Shown here piece by piece: positions 1 through 8,490 of a stretch of DNA of 64,000 nucleotides. How positions within the stretch are numbered: the first letter of the stretch is position 1; each line of letters starts with the position of its first letter. The stretch is from Paenibacillus antarcticus (lineage in GTDB: Bacteria > Bacillota > Bacilli > Paenibacillales > Paenibacillaceae): NCBI RefSeq assembly GCF_001637225.1, contig NZ_LVJI01000020.1, forward strand, positions 29,200-93,199, read 5' to 3'. The notes beneath the pieces were generated by a model. It saw only the letters and a list, made by a program, of their open reading frames with translations, was not told the DNA's origin and did no database searches. Made by a program: the position numbers and the translations under genes.

Positions 1-469
1 GTGGGAACTGTCTGAAATAAGGAAGAACCCAACGATCCAGCCCAATTCGACCGCCATTAGTAGCAGCAACAACGATGAAACATTCCAGCAATAGCATTTG
101 AACGTTAGTGCTAACAGTACCTGATAGTAGAAAAGCGGTATTCATGACCATGGCCATAAGTGCTGCAAATGTGGTGAACATTCCTAGAATAAGTCCTAAT
201 CCTACTAAAGTCTCGCCCAATGGAATAAGAACATTGAATAGGTCTACTCCTGGTAATGCGGCATGTTCTAAGAATGCTGCCCACCATCCTTGAACCGCGG
301 GATGATCACCTGTGCTATTTGCAATTGCTCCTTGTAGGAAACCGCCAGAATCAAACCCACCAGTTAATTTATGAATACCTCCTGTAAACCATGTATATCC
401 AAGATAGATTCGAACGAAGGTAAGGATGAATGCTGCTACTTTATTAGTTCTGAGCCAATTGTTAAACAT
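1..469 (-). CDS. DoxX family membrane protein, 3' end outside window
   Basis: Reading leftward from the ATG at 469, the frame stays open for 156 codons to the window edge. It starts MFNNWLRTNKVAAF and shows the DoxX pattern of an N-terminal membrane helix, GGIHKLTGGFD, and GETLVGLGLILG. It closely matches the complete gene at 726-1226, with a short insertion around NSTGDHPAVQG, so the two are tandem paralogues. DoxX proteins are small four-helix membrane proteins; some belong to thiosulfate:quinone oxidoreductase or to oxidative-stress membrane complexes, but the exact role here cannot be read from sequence. Two redox-regulator-like palindromes lie upstream (554-591), unlike the second copy. 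The C-terminus is missing only because the window begins here. Confidence 0.85.
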   Translation of the reverse strand, partial: MFNNWLRTNKVAAFILTFVRIYLGYTWFTGGIHKLTGGFDSGGFLQGAIANSTGDHPAVQGWWAAFLEHAALPGVDLFNVLIPLGETLVGLGLILGMFTTFAALMAMVMNTAFLLSGTVSTNVQMLLLECFIVVAATNGGRIGLDRWVLPYFRQFP

Positions 470-553
470 AATATCACTCCTAAGTGTATGGTTGTAGATA
501 CCGTTGGTTAATGGTGTCTTTGAAAGATGATCATCTTTGATATCCTTATTATA

Positions 554-591
554 TGTGAAAGATTTCACTTATGTTGTGATTTATATCACAA
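554..591 (-). promoter_or_regulatory. Tandem Fnr/Rex-like operators upstream of the first doxX gene
   Basis: TGTGA-N6-TCACT lies at 554-569 and TTGTGATTTATATCACAA at 574-591. The centres are 21 bp apart, two helical turns, and about 90-115 bp upstream of the ATG at 469. TGTGA-N6-TCAC(A/T) is the known Fnr/Crp-type consensus in Bacillales, and TTGTGA-N6-TCACAA also fits the redox repressor Rex, so sequence alone cannot separate them. Both point to control by oxygen or NADH/NAD+ state. The region before the second doxX copy has no such site. Confidence 0.5.
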
Positions 592-649
592 ATTTAAAAT
601 ATATATAAAGATAATTGATTTTGTAGGGAAATAATAACAAGTGAATGAC

Positions 650-699
650 AAGGAGTTGCCTTTTCAGTAGCTGAGCTGCTGCTGAAAGGACAACTCCTG
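650..699 (-). terminator. Hairpin downstream of the second doxX gene
   Basis: AGGAGTTG (651-658) pairs with CAACTCCT (691-698), and the stem extends through CTTTTCAG/CTGAAAGG. It lies just beyond the stop of the leftward gene at 726. The U-run after it is weak, so it may be a terminator or an mRNA-stabilising stem. Confidence 0.55.
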
Positions 700-725
700 T
701 CTTATTTATTGTAGTATAGCTTTTT

Positions 726-1226
726 TTAAACGGTGGTATTTAAATGAGGTACCTGTGAGGAGGTCTTCGCTTTCTTATTGAATAGACCAGAGATATAAGG
801 GAGTACCCAACGATCCAGTCCAATGCGACCCGCATTTACCGCAGAAACGATTATGATGCATTCTAGCAGTAACATTTGAACATTGATGCTTAAAGACCCC
901 GATAATAGGAATGCAGAATTCATAACAATCGCCATCAATGCAGCGAATGTAGTGAAGATACCAAGGATAAGACCTAATCCAACGAAAGTCTCCCCTAATG
1001 GAATGAGGATGTTGAAAATGTTTACACCTGGTAAAGCAACTTGTTCCAAGAATGCTGCCCACCATCCTGTACTCTTCGAAATTGCTCCTTGTAAGAAACC
1101 TCCAGCATCAAACCCGCCGCTTAATTTGTGAATACCACCTGAAATCCATGTATAGCCTAGGTAGAATCGAACGAAGACAAGGAATACCGCTGCCACTTTG
1201 TTAGTTCTAAGCCAATGATTAAACAT
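726..1226 (-). CDS. DoxX family membrane protein
   Basis: The product has 166 residues. It starts at the ATG at 1226 (MFNHWLRTNKVAAVFLVFV). Hydrophobic helices lie near residues 11-30, 70-90, 93-113 and 118-135, with the DoxX-like segments GGIHKLSGGFD and GETFVGLGLILGIFTTFAA, and a polar tail after residue 150. It is nearly collinear with the gene at 1-469, which indicates a tandem duplication; this copy lacks the short insertion around residue 54. The family members are four-helix inner-membrane proteins tied in some species to quinone reduction or oxidative stress. A hairpin follows the gene at 650-699. The specific substrate is unknown. Confidence 0.87.
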   Translation of the reverse strand: MFNHWLRTNKVAAVFLVFVRFYLGYTWISGGIHKLSGGFDAGGFLQGAISKSTGWWAAFLEQVALPGVNIFNILIPLGETFVGLGLILGIFTTFAALMAIVMNSAFLLSGSLSINVQMLLLECIIIVSAVNAGRIGLDRWVLPYISGLFNKKAKTSSQVPHLNTTV

Positions 1227-1463
1227 ACCTCACTAATTCACTCCTCATAATATGGTTGTTGTCCCTATAATAAATGGGAACTATTTAATATAATTACATT
1301 AAAAGGGTTTAATGACAATAATAAATAAATAAATATTTATCGAGATAATAAAATTTTATATGAATGATGTTTTCGACAACAAATGATGAAGCCTGACAAA
1401 AAGCTGCTTTTGTGATTAAATGGAAGAAACAAAGAAATCCTTAGCAAGGAGGAGCATTCATTC

Positions 1464-2537
1464 ATGATTCGACCGAAGTTATTACAGGTACTGAGTATCC
1501 TATTCATGGCATTCATTCTTTCATCTTGTTCCAATGCTAAACTAGAGGCAGAACCACCGCCGGAACCAACACCATTAGTTGAAGAAGAAAAGCCTCCTGT
1601 CGACCCCGTTACTCCCATATCTCAATATGTAGCCCCACTTACCGGGTTACCTATAGAAGCCCCCTCAAACGTACGTCCATTAGCCGTTATGGTCAACAAT
1701 GCTCCAGCTGCAAGGCCTCAATCTGGATTAAGCAAAGCCGATATGGTGTATGAAGTATTGGCAGAGGGTGGGATTACACGACTTGTGGCTATCTTCCAAA
1801 GTCATAGTGAAGCAGTTACTATCGGGCCTATTCGAAGTATTAGGCCATATCTCATTGAACTTGGTGGGCTATATCAGGGTCTGCTCGTACATGCGGGTGG
1901 AAGTCCGGAGGCGTATTCAATCATACAGAAGCAGAAGAAGGAAGATCTTGATGAGATCGGTAAGGCAGGTGCTTATTTCTGGAGGGATAAGAGTCGAAAA
2001 GCCCCACACAATCTGTATTCTGATACGGACAAACTTCATGAGGGAGCAAATAAACTAAAGTATGAACAGGAAGTAGCTATACCGACGTATCCATTCCATA
2101 CAGAGAATGAAATCATTGCAGGAGAGCATGCTAGTAAAGTGGATATTACTTTTCTACTCAAAAATTATGTCGTTTCGTATGATTATGATGATTCGAAGCA
2201 AGTATATAAACGTTCTATAAATAACATGCCACACGTAGACCTCACAAACAATATGCAGTTAGAAGCTGCTAACGTGATTGTAATGGGGGCGGATCACAAG
2301 GTACTTGATGATGTAGGACGTCTGTCGGTGGATATTAACCTAGGCGGAGAAGCACTTATATTTCAGCAAGGGAAGCTTGTTAAAGGGAACTGGATTCATT
2401 CCAAAGATGATGTGATTCGTTTTGTGAAGGATGACAAGGAAATTCCGTTAGTTCCGGGTACCACATACATAAATATCGTACCCAATGATCCAAATTTCGA
2501 AAGTCATGTGAAGGTGTCGAATGAGAAACAAAATTAG
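1464..2537 (+). CDS. YerB-like DUF3048 lipoprotein
   Basis: The product has 357 residues. A lipoprotein signal ends in LSSC (about residues 19-22), followed by a proline/glutamate-rich linker (about 28-50) and a two-part DUF3048 domain. The family motifs GPIRSIRPY (about 117) and APHNLYSD are present. An AAGGAGG site precedes the ATG at 1464. B. subtilis YerB is the best-known relative; it is a membrane-anchored extracellular protein of unknown biochemical function. Its position a few genes before yerC and dagK matches the B. subtilis yer region. No terminator is visible after the stop. Confidence 0.85.
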   Translation: MIRPKLLQVLSILFMAFILSSCSNAKLEAEPPPEPTPLVEEEKPPVDPVTPISQYVAPLTGLPIEAPSNVRPLAVMVNNAPAARPQSGLSKADMVYEVLAEGGITRLVAIFQSHSEAVTIGPIRSIRPYLIELGGLYQGLLVHAGGSPEAYSIIQKQKKEDLDEIGKAGAYFWRDKSRKAPHNLYSDTDKLHEGANKLKYEQEVAIPTYPFHTENEIIAGEHASKVDITFLLKNYVVSYDYDDSKQVYKRSINNMPHVDLTNNMQLEAANVIVMGADHKVLDDVGRLSVDINLGGEALIFQQGKLVKGNWIHSKDDVIRFVKDDKEIPLVPGTTYINIVPNDPNFESHVKVSNEKQN

Positions 2538-2675
2538 GATTTTAAAGGAAATGTTGGTTGAATATACTGGGGAAATATGAAAAAAAATAGAAAATATAAG
2601 AAAAAACAAGAACAGATAGCTAACGTTGTAAGAAAAGATAGATAGCGCCTTTACAAAGGGGTTATGGGTTATGGT

Positions 2676-2695
2676 AAGATAACTAAGGTTATCTT
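2676..2695. promoter_or_regulatory. 20-bp palindrome upstream of the phosphate transport operon
   Basis: AAGATAAC-TAAG-GTTATCTT has perfect 8-bp arms and ends 46 bp before the ATG at 2742. It could be an operator or a leader hairpin; no known regulator consensus was recognised. It is the only conspicuous structure between yerB and the DUF47 gene. Confidence 0.4.
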
Positions 2696-2741
2696 GTATA
2701 TGGATGAACTGAAGGCAATATTTGAGTAGAGGAGTAATCAA

Positions 2742-3359
2742 ATGGTATTCAAGAAGAAAAAGGACATCTTTTTCGAAACGATGGAGAATATGGCAGACAC
2801 AATCGTACAAGCTGCTGATTATTTTGCACAGAATGTGTCCAAGTATGAAGATGTGAGCATATTTGCAGGTGAAATGAAGAAGTATGAGTCTCAGTGTGAT
2901 GAATTCACGCACACCATTATTAAGGAACTCAACAAAACGTTTATTACTCCCATTGATCGTGATGACATCTTGGCGTTAACGTCCAGTCTAGATGATGTTA
3001 TTGATGGTTTGGAGGCTACGGCTTCTCGGTTCTATATGTACGATCTGCATGAGCCTGACGAATATATCGTTCAGTTTGCAGAGATTTTGCGTCAATCTGC
3101 TTATGTAATTCAGAAGGCAATTCATTTACTATCGCAAAAGAAACTTCTAGCTATTCGTGAATATACGATTCGTTTGAATGATCTTGAGAACCAAGGTGAC
3201 GATTTGCTTCGTATTTGTGTGAAGAATTTATTCGCAACCATTAGCGATCCTATCGAACTGATTAAGAAAAAGGAAATTTATGAACGTCTAGAACAAACTA
3301 CGGACACGTGTGAAGATGTGGCCAATATGCTGGAATCGATTATTATGAGCAATTCATAA
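2742..3359 (+). CDS. DUF47 (PhoU-like) accessory protein of Pit transporter
   Basis: The product has 205 residues, all helical with many charged residues, and is soluble. Its start MVFKKKKDIFFETMENMADT and the segment LDDVIDGLEATASRF around residues 87-101 are typical of the DUF47/YkaA family. These proteins are PhoU-like bundles that accompany low-affinity inorganic phosphate transporters and are thought to modulate them. A GAGGAG site precedes the ATG. The next gene, pit, begins 13 bp after the stop, so the two are surely co-transcribed. Confidence 0.9.
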   Translation: MVFKKKKDIFFETMENMADTIVQAADYFAQNVSKYEDVSIFAGEMKKYESQCDEFTHTIIKELNKTFITPIDRDDILALTSSLDDVIDGLEATASRFYMYDLHEPDEYIVQFAEILRQSAYVIQKAIHLLSQKKLLAIREYTIRLNDLENQGDDLLRICVKNLFATISDPIELIKKKEIYERLEQTTDTCEDVANMLESIIMSNS

Positions 3360-3372
3360 GGGGTTTACAAAC

Positions 3373-4362
3373 ATGGAAACGTCATTATTTGTTTTAGGCA
3401 TCGTCGTCTTTCTTGCATTAGCATTTGACTTTATTAATGGATTCCATGATACGGCCAATGCTATTGCGACTTCAGTATCCACCCGTGCTTTGAAGCCGAG
3501 AGTAGCTATAATAATGGCAGCTGCTATGAACTTCCTTGGTGCAATCACATTTACAGGGGTAGCTAAGACCATTGGGGGTAGTGTGGCTGATCCAGCGACG
3601 CTTGATAATGGGATTGAGGTCGTTATTGCAGCATTACTAGCTGCTATCATTTGGAACCTAGTGACTTGGTGGTTCGGTATTCCATCTTCCTCATCACATG
3701 CCTTAATTGGTGCGTTAACAGGGGCGGTAGTGGTAGGAGCTGGAGCGGGTTATGTGAAGTGGGAAGGATTTATTAGTATTCTTAAAGTACTAATCTTCTC
3801 TCCATTAATTGCATTCGCTATTGGTTATATTATCATGACTCTTTTGAAATGGATTTTTGCAAAAAGAAGTCCTCATAATGTCAATAAAGGTTTCCGCACG
3901 ATGCAGATTCTCACAGCGGCAATTCAAGCCTTCACACATGGTACGAATGATGCACAGAAAGCAATGGGGATTATTACATTTGCTCTCGTTACATCTGGGT
4001 TTCAGGATCATTTAGAGGTTCCACTTTGGGTTAAATTATCTGCTGCTACAGCTATGGCACTTGGTACTTCAGTTGGTGGATATAAAATTATCAAAACAAT
4101 GGGAACTAAAATTTTCAAAATTGAACCTATTAATGGATTCGCAGCAGATATGGCTGGAGCTTCCGTTATATTTACAGCAACGATGCTTCATATGCCTGTA
4201 AGTACAACACATGCGATTACATCAGCGCTCCTAGGTGTAGGTAGTGCCAAACGAGTATCTGAAGTGAAATGGTCACTTGCGGGACGGATCATCATTACAT
4301 GGTTTATTACAATTCCAATTGCTGGTTTGCTAGCGGGATTGATATTTAAAATCTTATTCTAG
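3373..4362 (+). CDS. pit: PiT family inorganic phosphate transporter
   Basis: The product is 329 residues of almost continuous membrane helices. Both diagnostic PiT repeats are present: GFHDTANAIAT near residue 23 and FTHGTNDAQKAMG near residue 187. Members couple phosphate (as metal phosphate) uptake to protons or sodium. The length matches short bacterial Pit proteins of the YkaB type. It forms an operon with the DUF47 gene 13 bp upstream and ends at a strong terminator (4411-4438). Confidence 0.93.
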   Translation: METSLFVLGIVVFLALAFDFINGFHDTANAIATSVSTRALKPRVAIIMAAAMNFLGAITFTGVAKTIGGSVADPATLDNGIEVVIAALLAAIIWNLVTWWFGIPSSSSHALIGALTGAVVVGAGAGYVKWEGFISILKVLIFSPLIAFAIGYIIMTLLKWIFAKRSPHNVNKGFRTMQILTAAIQAFTHGTNDAQKAMGIITFALVTSGFQDHLEVPLWVKLSAATAMALGTSVGGYKIIKTMGTKIFKIEPINGFAADMAGASVIFTATMLHMPVSTTHAITSALLGVGSAKRVSEVKWSLAGRIIITWFITIPIAGLLAGLIFKILF

Positions 4363-4410
4363 AACACACTGCGCATAGATTGAATATATAGACATACTGG
4401 GATAGAAGTG

Positions 4411-4438
4411 GCCAATCACCGAAGGTTGGCTTTTTTTT
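4411..4438 (+). terminator. Rho-independent terminator of DUF47-pit
   Basis: GCCAA (4411-4415) pairs with TTGGC (4426-4430) and is followed by eight T residues (4431-4438). Confidence 0.85.
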
Positions 4439-4477
4439 GTATCAGAGTATCGGATTAGAGAGGAAGTATTACTATTT

Positions 4478-5437
4478 ATGATTAGGACACTTGCTATTAC
4501 TCATACGCATGAGGTGAAAGTGGGACTTCCATTGGAACAGATTCATATGGATGATTATGCGTGGATTTGGACGGACTTCAGTTCACCTACAGTAGAAGAG
4601 GCAGATTTACTAAATACATATTTTCATTTTCATCCGCTAGCTGTTGAAGATTGTATGTTTGTATTACAACGTCCGAAATTAGACTATTACGATGATACAC
4701 AATTTCTAGTTCTCCACGCCCTTAACCCGGATACACTACATGCAGAAGAAGTGGATTTATTCTTAAATCATAATATGATTGTATCCTTTCACCATCGACA
4801 ACTTCCTGAGATTGATGAAGCTTGGTCACAAATTATTCAACATGCTCACGACCGTAAAGTATGGGCTCGTGGCCCAATTGCTTGTGCATATACGCTAATT
4901 GATATGATGGTAGATCGCTATTTCCCTACGCTATACAGCATTGAAGATGAGTTAGCAGAGATTGAGAATCAAGGTGGCAATGAATCTGTGGAGGATTTGA
5001 TGAACCAAGTGTTTGATCTAAGAGGACGCTTGTTGAAGCTACGTCGGACGATTGTTCCCATGCGAGACCTCATGTATCGAATTGTCAATTCGCAACATAT
5101 TCAGAATAGTGGAGAGCATAAGGTATATTTCTCAGATATCTATGACCATTTATTGAAACTAGCAGATATGATTGAGGCTGACCGAGAAATGACTTCGGAT
5201 TTGCGTGATAGCTATATATCTCTCAACTCCAACCGAATGAATAACATTATGAAGACACTCACCGTCATTACGGTTATCTTTATGCCATTGACTTTAATTG
5301 CAGGAATCTATGGAATGAATTTTGCTCATATGCCGGAACTTAACTGGAAATATGGGTATGCTATCGTGATGGCAGTCATGTTCATGCTTGGTGGTGGCAT
5401 GGTGGTGTGGTTCATTCGTCGAGGCTGGTTCAAGTAA
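4478..5437 (+). CDS. corA: CorA family magnesium/divalent cation channel
   Basis: The product has 319 residues: a long soluble alpha/beta then helical N-terminal domain (about 1-255), and two C-terminal membrane helices (about 259-278 and 293-311) joined by the signature YGMNF, with GMN at 279-281. This loop forms the selectivity entrance of the pentameric CorA channel, which carries Mg2+ and sometimes Co2+ or Ni2+ inward. The end WFIRRGWFK is a typical basic CorA tail. AGAGAGGAAG precedes the ATG. It sits alone between the pit terminator and a convergent gene. Confidence 0.92.
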   Translation: MIRTLAITHTHEVKVGLPLEQIHMDDYAWIWTDFSSPTVEEADLLNTYFHFHPLAVEDCMFVLQRPKLDYYDDTQFLVLHALNPDTLHAEEVDLFLNHNMIVSFHHRQLPEIDEAWSQIIQHAHDRKVWARGPIACAYTLIDMMVDRYFPTLYSIEDELAEIENQGGNESVEDLMNQVFDLRGRLLKLRRTIVPMRDLMYRIVNSQHIQNSGEHKVYFSDIYDHLLKLADMIEADREMTSDLRDSYISLNSNRMNNIMKTLTVITVIFMPLTLIAGIYGMNFAHMPELNWKYGYAIVMAVMFMLGGGMVVWFIRRGWFK

Positions 5438-5439
5438 TG

Positions 5440-5470
5440 AGAGTGCTCACATCAAAGTAAGCACTCTTAT
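5440..5470. terminator. Hairpin between corA and the convergent yqfQ-like gene
   Basis: AGAGTGCT (5440-5447) pairs with AGCACTCT (5460-5467) immediately after the corA stop, followed by a T-rich stretch. It probably serves corA. Confidence 0.6.
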
Positions 5471-5510
5471 TTCGTTCGAGCGAAAGAGTTTATTTGCTGA
5501 ATGTGAACTA

Positions 5511-6083
5511 TTATTTGGGGGATTTCTTGCCGGACGAACGCCGCTTAGTAGAGTTGGTGGATTTGGTAGACTTACGTGGCGGAGCCGTTTTACGTTTAGT
5601 AGATGACGTTTTCTTGCGCCGGCGTTTAGGGGGAGTATAGTAAATGGGATCATCATCTTCGGGAGTACCCTTCGTCTTACCTTTACCAAAGGTACCCATC
5701 ATTAGCTTAATCATCGGTGCCATTTGTTGAACACTACTCATAACCTTTTGGAATTTCCCCATCGAACTTACAATCCCATCAATACCTCCCATTCTGTCGA
5801 TTACACCTTTGAGCTCACCTATGTTTGCTAGAGAGAATCCTGTCTTGGCAGTAGTAGCCACAGCGGGTAATACTGCCGTTGCAGCAGATGTAGACTCAAT
5901 TAAATCGCTTGCGCCGAATCCAGTCAAGCCACCACCTTGAAATGGAGACATAGCAGATGATTCAAGCTGAGGAATAGCTCCCAAGGAATCAATTCCAGGG
6001 TATGGGTTATTATATGAAGACGAAGAGAAAGGACCGAGTGAACGCTGGTTGCTCGGAGAACTACGATGGTAATGCTCAGCCAT
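5511..6083 (-). CDS. YqfQ/VrrA-like protein with strongly basic tail
   Basis: The product is about 190 residues. The N-terminus is rich in Ser, Asn, Pro and Gly, the middle (about 90-145) is an amphipathic stretch with MGGIDGIVSSMGKFQKVM and MAPMIKLMMG, and the last ~45 residues are dense in Lys/Arg/Ser/Thr (KRRRKKTSS). This organisation fits the VrrA/YqfQ family of Bacillales, whose function is unknown. I prefer the ATG at 6083, with AAAGGA 11 bp upstream, over an in-frame GTG at 6092 that is too close to that site. The basic tail could bind nucleic acid or spore polymer, but this is only inference. No membrane segment or signal peptide is seen. Confidence 0.6.
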   Translation of the reverse strand: MAEHYHRSSPSNQRSLGPFSSSSYNNPYPGIDSLGAIPQLESSAMSPFQGGGLTGFGASDLIESTSAATAVLPAVATTAKTGFSLANIGELKGVIDRMGGIDGIVSSMGKFQKVMSSVQQMAPMIKLMMGTFGKGKTKGTPEDDDPIYYTPPKRRRKKTSSTKRKTAPPRKSTKSTNSTKRRSSGKKSPK

Positions 6084-6382
6084 GATTATCACTATCCTTT
6101 TCAGATTGGTATACGATACTGTATGTTATAGGCGAACATAAAGTATGGACGAATGCCCTGATGAGCAGGGATAGGAGCGGAAAAGGGCTGATGCCTAAGC
6201 GTGTTGAATATGCTAGAATAGTATTGGTATGACGGTGTAGATGAAGTCTGATCCTATCGAAAAAGTCTGATTGATTGCTTTCATGATTTGCTTCATTACT
6301 GCGTGAAACCGTTAATGCTTGAAATGATTGTATCGACTACAGTACAATGGGGATACATAGTAATAGTAGAGGATGATTAGCG
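6084..6382. other. Divergent intergenic region, yqfQ-like / yerC
   Basis: These 299 bases have no coding potential. They must hold the promoters of both flanking genes. TAGAAT near 6215 and TACAATGG near 6340 could be -10 boxes, but no confident -35 pairing was found. Confidence 0.4.
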
Positions 6383-6673
6383 GTGCAATTAAAGAAACTA
6401 AATGATAAGAGTGTAGATCAACTATTTGAGGCAGTATTGACGCTTAAGAATATAGAAGAATGTTATGTATTCTTCGATGATCTGTGCACAGTAAATGAAA
6501 TTCAATCACTCTCTCAGCGTCTGGAAGTAGCACGTATGTTAGGGAAAGGTTCTACATATAACCAGATCGAGGCAGAGACAGGTGCGAGTACTGCAACCAT
6601 CTCGCGAGTGAAGCGTTGCTTGAATTATGGTAATGATGGGTATAAAATGTCGTTGGAACGTCTAGGACGCTAA
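6383..6673 (+). CDS. yerC: YerC/YecD family TrpR-related DNA-binding protein
   Basis: The product has 96 residues and starts at GTG 6383 after AGAGGAT. It is a TrpR-superfamily fold with a helix-turn-helix at about residues 56-80 (STYNQIEAETGASTATISRV), preceded by SQRLEVARML. The family is widespread in Firmicutes as YerC; its regulon is not established. TAA ends at 6673 and the next ATG is at 6675, so translation is probably coupled with the cbiX-like gene. Confidence 0.88.
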   Translation: MQLKKLNDKSVDQLFEAVLTLKNIEECYVFFDDLCTVNEIQSLSQRLEVARMLGKGSTYNQIEAETGASTATISRVKRCLNYGNDGYKMSLERLGR

Positions 6674-6674
6674 G

Positions 6675-7445
6675 ATGTCTAGACCAGGTGTATTAATCAT
6701 CAGCCATGGCTCTAGGGAACCTATCTGGGTAGCGTTGGTGGATGAGGCTGTGAATCAATTGCCGCTGCAGGATACTATTCCTGTGGCGGTTTCGTTCTTG
6801 GAAATCGTAGAGGGAAGATTGATTCAAGATGGCATTCACCTCCTTGAAGAACAAGGAGTAACCGATATTATCGTCATTCCGTTATTTGTATCTTCGGGTA
6901 GTACGCATGTGGATGAAATTGCTTATGCCTTAGGTGTGAAAGAGAAGGCAGATTGTGATACTGATCTTGAACCTTTTCACATCCAAGCTAATATACATTA
7001 TGGAAAGCCTATGGATGATGACGATGATGTTGCTCAGATGGTATGGGATAAAGTACGCAGTTTATGTGTAGATGTTGATCAAAAAGTGATTTTACTTGTA
7101 GGGCATGGAAGTATATACGAGGGATTTCGAGAGCGTTGGGAGAAGGGGATATCTTCTCTTGCGCTCAAAGTTCAGGCGATTAGTGGTGTGATTGCTGTCG
7201 ATTTTGCACTTCTGAATCCGAACTCAGTCCAAGAACGAACAGAGTATTGGCAAAGAGAATACGGTTATCAAGTCATCGTGGCTCCTCTTTTTCTGAGTGA
7301 GGGATATTTCACTCGAAAGATTATTCCAGAACGACTTAAGGGACTATCGTATCACTATTCAGGTCAAGCACTGTTACCTCATCCTCTGATATCTCAGTGG
7401 ATTGGTAGGCAGGTCAATGTTATGTTGCAAAGGTTCACATTATGA
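6675..7445 (+). CDS. CbiX/SirB-type sirohydrochlorin chelatase-like protein
   Basis: The product has 256 residues and is made of two related CbiX half-domains. The first starts LIISHGSRE (His near residue 11) with GSTHVDE near 73; the second has LLVGHGS near 145 and APLFLSEGYFTRK near 217. Class II chelatases of this type insert Fe2+ or Co2+ into sirohydrochlorin using histidines at these positions. The second half has Phe-Thr rather than the usual His in its GY(H/F)T segment, so substrate and activity are uncertain. It lies between yerC (1 bp gap) and dagK (4 bp overlap) rather than in a haem or cobalamin operon. Confidence 0.8.
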   Translation: MSRPGVLIISHGSREPIWVALVDEAVNQLPLQDTIPVAVSFLEIVEGRLIQDGIHLLEEQGVTDIIVIPLFVSSGSTHVDEIAYALGVKEKADCDTDLEPFHIQANIHYGKPMDDDDDVAQMVWDKVRSLCVDVDQKVILLVGHGSIYEGFRERWEKGISSLALKVQAISGVIAVDFALLNPNSVQERTEYWQREYGYQVIVAPLFLSEGYFTRKIIPERLKGLSYHYSGQALLPHPLISQWIGRQVNVMLQRFTL

Positions 7446-8347
7446 TAACGGGTGGCGGTTCTCGTATGAAGAGAGCAAGATTAATATATAATCCTACCTC
7501 AGGTCGTGAGGAAATGAAAAGAAGGCTTGCGGATATCTTGCAACGCCTCGACAACGGTGGTATTGAAACTTCGGTACATGCCACTACAGGAGAAGGTGAT
7601 GCTACTCGTGAAGCTGCGGAAGCAGTAGAACGTGGGTATGATCTTATCATTGCCGCGGGCGGTGATGGTACGTTATATGAAGTGGTTAATGGGATGGCGG
7701 GTAAAGAGAATCTTCCACCGCTTGGTTTATTTCCACTTGGAACAACGAATGATTTCGCTCGCGGGCTTGGAATCCCAAAGAATTGGGAAGAATATTGTGA
7801 TCTGATCATTAGACAAGAGACACGGCCTATTGATGTAGGGAAAGCGAATGATCGGTATTTCATCAATATTGCAGGTGGTGGAACACTAACGGAATTAACG
7901 TATGATGTTCCAAGTAAGTTAAAGACATTAATTGGACAACTTGCTTATTACCTCAAGGGTATCGAGAAGATGGTTAGCTTATCTCCACAGGAACTCTTTA
8001 TTAAGGCTAATGGACAACCTGATATTCACGGTGAATTCATGTTGTTCCTGATTGCGAATACGAATTCTGTAGGTGGCTTCGAGAAGCTCGCACCAGATGC
8101 TCGTATTGATGACGGTCTATTTGATGTTATTGCTCTTAAGAACTGTAATCTGCCAGAGTTCGTTCGTGTGGTTAGAATGGCACTTCGTGGAGAACATCTG
8201 AAGGATAAGAAGGTAATCCATTTCCAAACGGATTACATGGAAGTTACTTCACCTGGTAAAGTGCTGTTGAACCTCGATGGTGAGTTAGGTGGTACTCTGC
8301 CAGGAACATTCCAAATGTTGAAACAGCATATGCGGATTTTTGCGTGA
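7442..8347 (+). CDS. dagK: Diacylglycerol/lipid kinase, DagK type
   Basis: The product has up to 301 residues. It carries the nucleotide-binding motif GGDGTL (73-78) and PLGTTNDFARGLGIP (about 94-108), hallmarks of soluble DagK-type lipid kinases. These phosphorylate diacylglycerol to phosphatidic acid, recycling the by-product of lipoteichoic acid synthesis. The ATG at 7442 overlaps the previous stop as ATGA and has AAAGG upstream. The ATG at 7466 (MKRARLIYNPTSGRE) matches the usual family N-terminus and is an equally good start. In B. subtilis the orthologue yerQ is also followed by yefA. Confidence 0.9.
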   Translation: MITGGGSRMKRARLIYNPTSGREEMKRRLADILQRLDNGGIETSVHATTGEGDATREAAEAVERGYDLIIAAGGDGTLYEVVNGMAGKENLPPLGLFPLGTTNDFARGLGIPKNWEEYCDLIIRQETRPIDVGKANDRYFINIAGGGTLTELTYDVPSKLKTLIGQLAYYLKGIEKMVSLSPQELFIKANGQPDIHGEFMLFLIANTNSVGGFEKLAPDARIDDGLFDVIALKNCNLPEFVRVVRMALRGEHLKDKKVIHFQTDYMEVTSPGKVLLNLDGELGGTLPGTFQMLKQHMRIFA

Positions 8348-8490
8348 TCATAAGGATAGTATGAATATGTAATAGAAGTGCGACTTATGATGAATTGAAT
8401 GTAGGTTACATCCAAGAGATTAACTTATCCATAGGATGAGATAACACATATAAATGATGAGAAGATAAGGAAAGAAGTGAATATAGCATC

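Noticed and set aside
5440..5700. Open frames on the plus strand over the yqfQ-like gene
   Set aside because: They mirror the Lys/Ser-rich tail of the leftward gene and have no start signals.
6150..6200. Hammerhead-ribozyme-like core (CTGATGAG ... GAAAA)
   Set aside because: Only the CTGATGA and GAAA pieces are present; stem II has at most two pairs and stems I/III do not close, so it is probably chance.
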